A DNA stretch of 64,000 nucleotides from Azospirillum brasilense (GTDB lineage Bacteria; Pseudomonadota; Alphaproteobacteria; Azospirillales; Azospirillaceae). The translations under genes and the position numbers were made by a program. A model generated the notes under the pieces. It was not told the origin of the DNA. It searched no databases and worked only from the letters and a program-made list of their open reading frames with translations. How positions within the stretch are numbered: position 1 is the first letter of the stretch; the number at the start of each line of letters is the position of its first letter. Shown piece by piece: positions 58,559 to 64,000 of this stretch. The stretch spans positions 62,001 to 126,000 of the forward strand of contig NZ_QOKV01000014.1 in NCBI RefSeq assembly GCF_008365405.1, given 5' to 3'.

Positions 58559-58972
58559 ATGAACCGCAAGTCGATGCTCGGCGATCCGCCGCCGATCCGA
58601 ATCACCCCCCAGGATCTCGGGCGTCTCGACGTCCTTCTCGCCCATCTCAGCCGGCCCGCCGGTGTCATCGACTTCCTCCAGCGCGAGGTCGACCGCGCCG
58701 ATGTCGCGGACCCTCCCGACGGCGGCGACGGCGGCACGCCCTTCGTCCGGCTCGGCAGCCGGGTCACCTTCGCGGACGACCGGGGCACGCGGCACACCGC
58801 CACACTCATCACACCGGACGAAGCGGCCCGGCGCCAGGACGGCATCTCGATCCTGACCCCGGTGGGCGCCGCCCTGCTCGGCCTGTCCGAGGGGCAATCC
58901 ATCGCCTACGGCACGCTCGACGGCCGCACCAAGTCGGTGCAGGTCCTGCGGATCGAACCTCCAGCCGCCTGA
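58559..58972 (+). CDS. rnk: Rnk-like regulator (GreA/GreB C-terminal domain)
   Basis: 137 residues from ATG 58559 with GGAG eight bases before it. The C-terminal half (VRLGSRVTFADDRGTRHTATLI, then ISILTPVGAALLGLSEGQSI) is the FKBP-like GreA/GreB C-terminal domain; the N-terminal part is too short for the Gre coiled coil. This is the layout of Rnk, which binds RNA polymerase and affects nucleoside diphosphate kinase levels. A hairpin in the leader may affect expression. Confidence 0.88.
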   Translation: MNRKSMLGDPPPIRITPQDLGRLDVLLAHLSRPAGVIDFLQREVDRADVADPPDGGDGGTPFVRLGSRVTFADDRGTRHTATLITPDEAARRQDGISILTPVGAALLGLSEGQSIAYGTLDGRTKSVQVLRIEPPAA

Positions 58973-59129
58973 CGGCCTATCTGAAGGTCTATCGACCACG
59001 GCTTGCACCGTGGCGCGTCCGCGGAAAAGGCGGACGCGCCATGCAAGGGCACAGCCCTCGCCACCCTTGCCTCCCCTGCCCCCTTCGCCCAACTATCGGG
59101 GACTTGGACGGGACAATCGGAGCAAGGGC

Positions 59130-60035
59130 ATGACGGCGGAACAGGCGGGCTACGCAATCCTGGAGGACCGGGGCGTCATCGCGGTCGCGGGGGAGGACCG
59201 GGCGGCCTTCCTGCAAGGGTTGGTGTCCAACGACGTGCGCCGCGTCACAGCGGACCGCGCCGTCTACGCCCTGTTCTTGACCCCCCAAGGCAAGTTCCTG
59301 CACGATTTCCGCATCGCCGAATCGGACGGCGCCCTCCTGCTCGACCCCGAGACGGACCGGCGCGAGGAATTCCTGCGCCGCCTGAAGATGTACAAGCTGC
59401 GCTCCAAGATCACGCTGGAGGACCGGGCCGGCGCCCTGATGGCCGTCGTCCTGTTTGGCGGCGACGCCCTCGCCCGGCTGGGCCTTCCGGAGGAGGCCGG
59501 CGCCGCGGTTCCCTTCGCGGGCGGCGTCGCCTTCACCGACCCGCGCCTGCCGGCGCTGGGCGCCCGCGCCTTCCTGCCGCGCGACGGCGCCGCGGCGGCG
59601 CTGGAGGCGGCGGGCTTCGTTCCGCGCGGCGCGGAGGACTACGACCGGCTGCGCCTTTCGCTGGGCGTTCCGGAGGGCAGCCGCGACCTCACGCCGGACA
59701 AGGCGCTGCCCCTGGAGAACGATCTGGACGACCTCAACGCCATCTCCTGGGACAAGGGCTGCTACATGGGGCAGGAGCTGACCGCCCGCACCAAGTACCG
59801 CGCCCTGATCAAGAAGAAGCTGTTCCCGGTGACGCTGGACGGCCCCCTGCCCACCCCTGGCACACCGGTGACGCTCGAGGGCAAGGAGGTCGGCGAGATC
59901 CGCAGCGGCCATGGCTCGACGGCGCTTGCCTTGTTGCGGCTGGAAGACCTCACCCGTGCGGGGCAAGACGGATTGGTCTTGACAGCCGGAGAGGCCACAG
60001 TCACGCCGGCAAAGCCAGTCTGGGCAAGCTTTTGA
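59130..60035 (+). CDS. ygfZ: YgfZ/GcvT-like folate-binding protein
   Basis: Tetrahydrofolate-dependent protein that assists iron-sulfur cluster assembly and repair; 301 residues. The family signature is DKGCYMGQELTART near residue 208, with the conserved cysteine. The N-terminus (VIAVAGEDRAAFLQGLVSNDV) is typical of the GcvT-like fold. AAGGGC precedes the ATG at 59130. The 157-base gap after rnk holds nothing I can support. Confidence 0.93.
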   Translation: MTAEQAGYAILEDRGVIAVAGEDRAAFLQGLVSNDVRRVTADRAVYALFLTPQGKFLHDFRIAESDGALLLDPETDRREEFLRRLKMYKLRSKITLEDRAGALMAVVLFGGDALARLGLPEEAGAAVPFAGGVAFTDPRLPALGARAFLPRDGAAAALEAAGFVPRGAEDYDRLRLSLGVPEGSRDLTPDKALPLENDLDDLNAISWDKGCYMGQELTARTKYRALIKKKLFPVTLDGPLPTPGTPVTLEGKEVGEIRSGHGSTALALLRLEDLTRAGQDGLVLTAGEATVTPAKPVWASF

Positions 60036-60195
60036 GTTCTTCGTCACTTTTATTCCCGAAACTTGCACGGGCTAGCCGAAAGATTTTTCCGATTTCCCGC
60101 GTGACCATTCCCGCCGAGCCCCTGTTGTCGTTGTGCCTTGCCGAGACAAACCAAGGCACTCAACCGACACGCCGAAACACGGAGAGGAGTGAGTT

Positions 60196-60816
60196 ATGCG
60201 TAGGGAAATCATCGCTGCTGCGTCCGTCCTGGCGCTGATGACCGGCACGGCGATGGCGCAGACCACGTCGCCGACCACCGGCAGCCCCGCCACCGGCGCC
60301 CCGACCGCGACCGAGATGAACAAGAGCGGCAGCGCCCCGGGTAGCGCTGCGACCGGCAGCGCCACAACCGGCAGCGCCTCCGAGCTGACCGGCGGCCAGA
60401 TGGCCAGCGCCGAGAACATGATGGGCAAGAACGTCTACGGCACCGACAACGAGAAGGTCGGCGAGGTCGAGGACATCATCCTCGACAGCAACGGCAAGGC
60501 CCAGCAGCTCGTGATCTCCTCGGGCGGCTTCCTCGGCATCGGCGAGAAGCAGATCGCCGTGGACATCGGCAAAGCCAACTGGGACGCCCAGCAGGAGCGC
60601 GTCCAGCTCTCGGGCATGACCCGCGATCAGGTGAAGGAAATGCCGGAGTTCGAATACTCCGACACCACCACCTCGCTGAACCGCAACAAGGACAAGGCCG
60701 GCGACACGGTGAACGGTGCGGCGAGCCGCTCCTCCACCGGCACCTCCGGCACCATGACCGCTCCGGGCGGCGCCACCGGCACTCCGCCGGCCGCCCCGTC
60801 GGGCACCGGCCAGTAA
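60196..60816 (+). CDS. Exported PRC-barrel domain protein
   Basis: 206 residues with a Sec signal peptide (MRREIIAAASVLALMTGTAMAQ). A Thr/Ser/Gly/Ala-rich low-complexity stretch follows (23-65), then a PRC-barrel domain (about 75-155: NVYGTDNEKVGEVEDIILDSN), and a second low-complexity tail. PRC-barrel proteins of this type are periplasmic and often stress-induced in alphaproteobacteria. GGAGAGGAG precedes the ATG. The leader contains an inverted repeat, GTGCCTTG/CAAGGCAC (60133-60159). Confidence 0.87.
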   Translation: MRREIIAAASVLALMTGTAMAQTTSPTTGSPATGAPTATEMNKSGSAPGSAATGSATTGSASELTGGQMASAENMMGKNVYGTDNEKVGEVEDIILDSNGKAQQLVISSGGFLGIGEKQIAVDIGKANWDAQQERVQLSGMTRDQVKEMPEFEYSDTTTSLNRNKDKAGDTVNGAASRSSTGTSGTMTAPGGATGTPPAAPSGTGQ

Positions 60817-60834
60817 CAGCCGGTCCGGTCATGA

Positions 60835-60867
60835 AAAGCCCCCGCGGCCCAGCGCCGCGGGGGCTTT
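60835..60867. terminator. Bidirectional rho-independent terminator
   Basis: AAAGCCCCCGCGGC / GCCGCGGGGGCTTT is a 14-pair stem with a five-base loop between the convergent PRC-barrel and 60887 genes. T-runs occur on both strands. Confidence 0.85.
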
Positions 60868-60886
60868 CCCCTGTTCAGGGCCGTGC

Positions 60887-61285
60887 TTACGGACGCGCGA
60901 CGTGCCAGACGTTGTTCACCCCGTCACCGGTGGTGTCGCCCGGCTTGCCGTCCTTCGCCCAGCCATAGAGCGGTTTCCCCTTGTAGGCCCATTGCATGGA
61001 GCCGTCGTCGCGGGTGACGACCGAATAATCGCCCATCGCCTTTGCGCCCGCCGGGGCCATCAGCGGCGGCCAGTTGGCGGCGCACTGCCCGTTGCAGGCG
61101 GACTTGCCGCCCGAATCGCGGTCGAAGACGTAGAGAGTCATGCCCTTGCTGTCGGTCAGCACAGGGCCGCCGGCCGACTGGCCGGTCTTGGCGGGCATGG
61201 CGCCCTGCGCGAAGGCGGACGGCGCCACGAGGCCGAGCGCCAGCGCGGTCGCCGCGGCGGCGGTGAAGCGGGTGAAGCGGTGCAT
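60887..61285 (-). CDS. Secreted repeat (COG4315-type) lipoprotein-like protein
   Basis: 132 residues from ATG 61285 (MHRFTRFTAAAATALALG) with GGGAGG nine bases before it. A signal peptide ends near AFAQG. The rest has two tandem 'secreted repeat' units: MTLYVFDRDSGGKSACNGQCAANWPPLM, and SMQWAYKGKPLYGWAKDGKPG with a missing second cysteine pair. Function unknown; the domain occurs in predicted exported proteins. No lipobox cysteine is visible. Confidence 0.87.
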   Translation of the reverse strand: MHRFTRFTAAAATALALGLVAPSAFAQGAMPAKTGQSAGGPVLTDSKGMTLYVFDRDSGGKSACNGQCAANWPPLMAPAGAKAMGDYSVVTRDDGSMQWAYKGKPLYGWAKDGKPGDTTGDGVNNVWHVARP

Positions 61286-61386
61286 GGACGGAACCTCCCT
61301 GTCGTGACGGGGTGGGCAATCGGACCCGGCCCTCACTGACAGGACGCCCACCGCGGCGCTTTATTCCATCCTCACCCGATCGATGA

Positions 61387-62085
61387 TCACGCCCGCAGCA
61401 GATCGACGAAGCGGCGGCAGGCAGCGATGTCCACGCGCAGGGCGGCGCGGCGCTTGGTCGCCTCCGGGTCCTCGCCCCAGGCTTCGATCTGGAAGGTCTC
61501 GTCGAGCTGCGACACCTCGAACGCCTCTTCGGCGTCGATCCGCCCCTCGACCAGCGCCAGCGCGACGATCAGTGAGCCGCAGGAACCGGTCGCGGTCTGG
61601 AGTGCCGACAGCGTCCAGTCGTCGTAGGCCTCCACCGCGTTGCGCAAGGCGCGCAGCGCCTCGGGCGGCTGCGGCTTGGGCATCAGCCCGGCGTTGACGT
61701 GCAACGGCGCGTCGTAGCGCAGCGTCGCCCAATCGAGCAGCGGCTGCCAGCGCTGCGCCTGCCGCTCCACCAAGTTCCGGGGATGCTCCGCGCGGTAGCA
61801 GAGCAGGTCCGTCTCCGCATAGGCGGCCACGCCGTCCACGATGGCGGCCCGGCCCTTGCTGATCAGGTCCACCGCCGTGCTGGCGAGTTGCATCAGCGGC
61901 ATGCTGTCCGGGGCGATGTCCTCGGGCTGGGCGTCCCATTCGGCGGCGACGGCCTGGGCCAGCGGCCAACTCGCGAAGACCAGCGGCGCCTTGGCCGGGC
62001 TGCGGATCGGGCGGTTGTCCAGGCGCACCTCGAAGCCGCCGCCGGCGGCCTCGTCGACAGAGGCGGTCTTATAGAAGCGCTTCAT
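61387..62085 (-). CDS. ATP12-family F1-ATPase assembly chaperone
   Basis: 232 residues starting MKRFYKTASVDEAAGGGFEV at ATG 62085. Sequence blocks typical of ATP12 are VRLDNRPIRSPAKAPL near residue 20, VAAEWDAQPEDIAPDSMPLMQLASTAVD near 47, and the aromatic DLLCYRAEHP near 92. The family helps assemble the F1 alpha/beta core and is found in mitochondria and alphaproteobacteria. It follows a HAD phosphatase gene after 21 bases, a conserved pairing in this class. Confidence 0.93.
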   Translation of the reverse strand: MKRFYKTASVDEAAGGGFEVRLDNRPIRSPAKAPLVFASWPLAQAVAAEWDAQPEDIAPDSMPLMQLASTAVDLISKGRAAIVDGVAAYAETDLLCYRAEHPRNLVERQAQRWQPLLDWATLRYDAPLHVNAGLMPKPQPPEALRALRNAVEAYDDWTLSALQTATGSCGSLIVALALVEGRIDAEEAFEVSQLDETFQIEAWGEDPEATKRRAALRVDIAACRRFVDLLRA

Positions 62086-62106
62086 CAGGGTCCTTCGAAT
62101 GCTCTC

Positions 62107-62802
62107 TTAACGGTGCAACAGGTCCAGCACGGCGCCGGCCACCGCGCGCCCGCGATGGACGATGCGGTCGGCCCCGGCACTCTCCAGTTCGGCCACAGCG
62201 TGATAGCCCCAGGAGACGCCGACCGACGCGACCCGCGCGTTGCGGGCCATCTGCATGTCGTAGGTGGTGTCGCCGATCACAACCGTCCGCGCCGCCTCCA
62301 CCCCGGTTTCGGCCAGGGCGCGGAAGACCATGTCGGGGTGCGGCTTGCCGGGGCCGATGTCGCTGGTCTGGAGCGTGACGAAGCGCTCCGCCAGCCCGTG
62401 ATGGGCCAGCACGGCGTCCAGTCCACGGCGCGACTTGCCGGTCGCCACGCCCAGCAGCACGCCCTCCGCCTCCAGCGCGTCCAGCGTGTCGCGCAGGCCG
62501 GGGAACAGCGGCTCGTGCAGGTCGCCGCGGTGGCGCAGAGCGGCGAAGGCGTCCTTGTAGCTTTCCGCGACGGCCACATGGCGGTCGGTGTCGAGGTTCG
62601 GCAGCAGGTGCGACACCGCCTGCACCAGCGGCAGCCCGACCATGCGGCGCACCTCCAGCGGGTCCGGCTCGCCCAGACCGTGGGCGGCCCAGGCGGTGGT
62701 CATGGCGTCGATGATGGCGAACTGGCTGTCCACCAGCGTGCCGTCGCAATCGAACAGGGCCAGCCGCAGGGGACGGGCATTCTCTGAGCTGCTCACGAGC
62801 AT
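62107..62802 (-). CDS. HAD-IA hydrolase (phosphoglycolate phosphatase-like)
   Basis: 231 residues. All four HAD motifs are present: nucleophile DCDGTLVDS (near residue 18), Thr in GVATGKSRRG (near 117), Lys in GPGKPHPDMV (near 150) and the acidic VIGDTTYDMQMA (near 172). A helical cap (C1 type) lies between motifs I and II. Substrate not predictable, though phosphoglycolate-like small molecules are common. First gene of an operon with atp12. Confidence 0.92.
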   Translation of the reverse strand: MLVSSSENARPLRLALFDCDGTLVDSQFAIIDAMTTAWAAHGLGEPDPLEVRRMVGLPLVQAVSHLLPNLDTDRHVAVAESYKDAFAALRHRGDLHEPLFPGLRDTLDALEAEGVLLGVATGKSRRGLDAVLAHHGLAERFVTLQTSDIGPGKPHPDMVFRALAETGVEAARTVVIGDTTYDMQMARNARVASVGVSWGYHAVAELESAGADRIVHRGRAVAGAVLDLLHR

Positions 62803-62861
62803 CGCCTCCGGGACGCGGGTCGTACCGGACTTATGCGGCCCGCATTGGGAAAGCGCAACTC

Positions 62862-62960
62862 ATACGGCCGGAGAACGATCATTTGAATCGTTTTCCGGCC
62901 GTATAACCCGACAGATCAATGCCAGAGCATTGATCGAAAGGGTGATGCCAAAGGCATCAC
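62862..62960. repeat. Three tandem hairpins between benE and HAD gene
   Basis: Hairpin 1 has an 18-pair stem (62862-62879 with 62887-62904, one wobble, loop CATTTGA). Hairpin 2 is GATCAATGC-CAGA-GCATTGATC (62914-62935). Hairpin 3 is GTGATGCC-AAA-GGCATCAC (62942-62960) and contains the benE stop codon. They may act as a benE terminator or be a dispersed repeat. Confidence 0.85.
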
Positions 62961-64000
62961 TTTGCCGGCTGCGACACCGAAGGGCGCCAATGGAGCAGAT
63001 GCGCTGCCCCGCCCAGCAGCAGTCCCCAGAAGGCCGAGCCCACCCCGGCGAAGGACAGGCCGGAGGCGGTGACCAGCATGGTGACCAGCGCGGCCGTCCG
63101 GTTCGCCTCCACCTGCACGGCGCCCATCAGGGCGGAGCCGAAGGCCCCGACCAGGGCCAGCCCGGCCACCGCCTCGATCAGGATCGGCGGAGAACGGGTG
63201 ACCATCACCGCCGTCACCCCGGCCAGCCCGGCGAACAGGATGTAGCCGATGCCGCCGACGAAGGCGGCCTGCCAGCGCCGCGCCGGGTTCGGGTCGGCGT
63301 CCGGGCTGGCGCAGAGCGCCGCGGTGATCGCCGCGAGGTTGACGGTGGGCGCGCCGCCCAGCGCCGTCAGGGCGGAGGCCGCCCCCGTCGCCAGGAAGAT
63401 CGGGCGGGTCGGCGGGACGTAGTTGTAGGTCGCCAGAACCGCGAGGCCGGGAATGTTCTGCGAGGCCATGGTGACGACGAACAGCGGCAGCGCGATGCCC
63501 ACCATCGCCTCCCAGGTGAACACCGGCTGGACGAAGGTCACGCCGGGCCACAGCGCACCGGACAGCGCCGCCCCGCCGGCCAAACCGCCTGAAGAGTCCA
63601 GCGCCATCGCCCCCAGCGCCACCGCCACCGCGGCGGGCACGGCGTAGAGACGCGCCACCCGCCCCACCACCGCCCAGGTCGCCAGCACCAGCAGCGCCAT
63701 ACCCGGCGCCTGCGACACCGCCAAGAAGGGGGCGAGGCACAGCTTCAGCAGGATGCCCGCCAGCATGCCGTTGGCCAGCGGCTTCGGAATCGCGGCGATC
63801 CAGCGGCCGAGCGGCGACCACAGCCCGGCCAGGACGATCAGCACGCCGGTCATCACAAAGGCCCCCACCGCGGCGGCGAATCCGCCCTCCACCGCTCCGG
63901 TGGCGGCCAGCAGCGCCATGCCCGGCGTCGTCCAGGCGATGCTGATCGGCTTGCGCCGATAAAGGCTCAGCCCCATCGCCGTCAGGCCCATCGCGACCCC
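62957..64000 (-). CDS. benE: BenE family benzoate/proton symporter, 5' part missing
   Basis: Inner-membrane transporter; the last 348 codons are present and the N-terminus lies beyond the right edge. It has about ten hydrophobic helices. Typical BenE segments are PLANGMLAGILLKLC, FVVTMASQNIPGLAVLATYNYVPP, and GGAPTVNLAAITAALC. Family members import benzoate or related aromatics with protons. No aromatic-degradation gene is visible in this window. Confidence 0.9.
   Translation of the reverse strand, partial: GVAMGLTAMGLSLYRRKPISIAWTTPGMALLAATGAVEGGFAAAVGAFVMTGVLIVLAGLWSPLGRWIAAIPKPLANGMLAGILLKLCLAPFLAVSQAPGMALLVLATWAVVGRVARLYAVPAAVAVALGAMALDSSGGLAGGAALSGALWPGVTFVQPVFTWEAMVGIALPLFVVTMASQNIPGLAVLATYNYVPPTRPIFLATGAASALTALGGAPTVNLAAITAALCASPDADPNPARRWQAAFVGGIGYILFAGLAGVTAVMVTRSPPILIEAVAGLALVGAFGSALMGAVQVEANRTAALVTMLVTASGLSFAGVGSAFWGLLLGGAAHLLHWRPSVSQPAK

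Overview
The window is GC-rich, tightly packed DNA from an alphaproteobacterium. The combination of a 14-gene nuo operon, hupB-lon-clpX-clpP-tig, the glnB-glnA pair with a -24/-12 promoter, folP-glmM-thiD, ergothioneine genes, ATP12 and a BenE-type transporter points to Rhodospirillales, most likely Azospirillum. That genus assignment is inference from gene content and order; I ran no database search. Most of the region is chromosomal housekeeping. There is no transposase, integrase, phage module or CRISPR array. tRNA genes and promoter structures use the minus strand for most of the first 25 kb.

Layout. 1-13.8 kb: nuoA to nuoN on the minus strand (nuoN cut by the left edge), a complete proton-pumping complex I in canonical order. 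14.1-14.5 kb: tRNA-Asp and tRNA-Val. 14.6-21.4 kb: protein quality control (hupB, lon, clpX, clpP, tig) followed by tRNA-Leu. 21.6-24.7 kb: malonyl-CoA decarboxylase and bifunctional NAD(P)HX repair enzyme. 24.9-25.1 kb: two identical tRNA-His genes. 25.2-27.6 kb: nitrogen control, glnB and glnA, with candidate sigma-70 and sigma-54 type promoters and a strong terminator. 27.6-35.8 kb: accessory genes, namely an Hsp70-like ATPase, a MaoC dehydratase, a GNAT-PhzF operon, DUF2254 and BI-1 membrane proteins, two small membrane proteins and a MocR regulator. 35.8-39.3 kb: folP-glmM-thiD. 39.4-43.5 kb: hemerythrin-like protein, egtB-egtD and a short-chain dehydrogenase. 43.5-53.3 kb: signalling and hypothetical genes, including two c-di-GMP proteins, a beta-CASP nuclease with a PRPP-synthetase-like partner and a degenerate Nudix protein. 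53.3-58.2 kb: a BMP-type nucleoside/purine ABC importer. 58.5-64 kb: rnk, ygfZ, two small exported proteins, atp12, a HAD phosphatase and a partial benE.

Functional links. GlnB (PII, with Tyr51) and GlnA (with the adenylylation tyrosine) form the classic nitrogen-sensing pair. Lon, ClpXP and trigger factor form a folding/proteolysis block, and lon has a promoter resembling the alphaproteobacterial RpoH type. EgtB and EgtD catalyse two core steps of ergothioneine synthesis. ATP12 and the HAD phosphatase are adjacent in one operon.

The most interesting signals are (i) a composite operator duplicated in front of the MocR regulator and the distant GNAT-PhzF operon; (ii) an unassigned structured RNA with an overlapping terminator at about 52.6-52.77 kb; (iii) a 36-residue His/Asp-rich insertion near the N-terminus of NuoL; (iv) mosaic hairpin repeats inside the ABC transporter operon and next to benE; and (v) operator-like palindromes upstream of nuoA and glnB.
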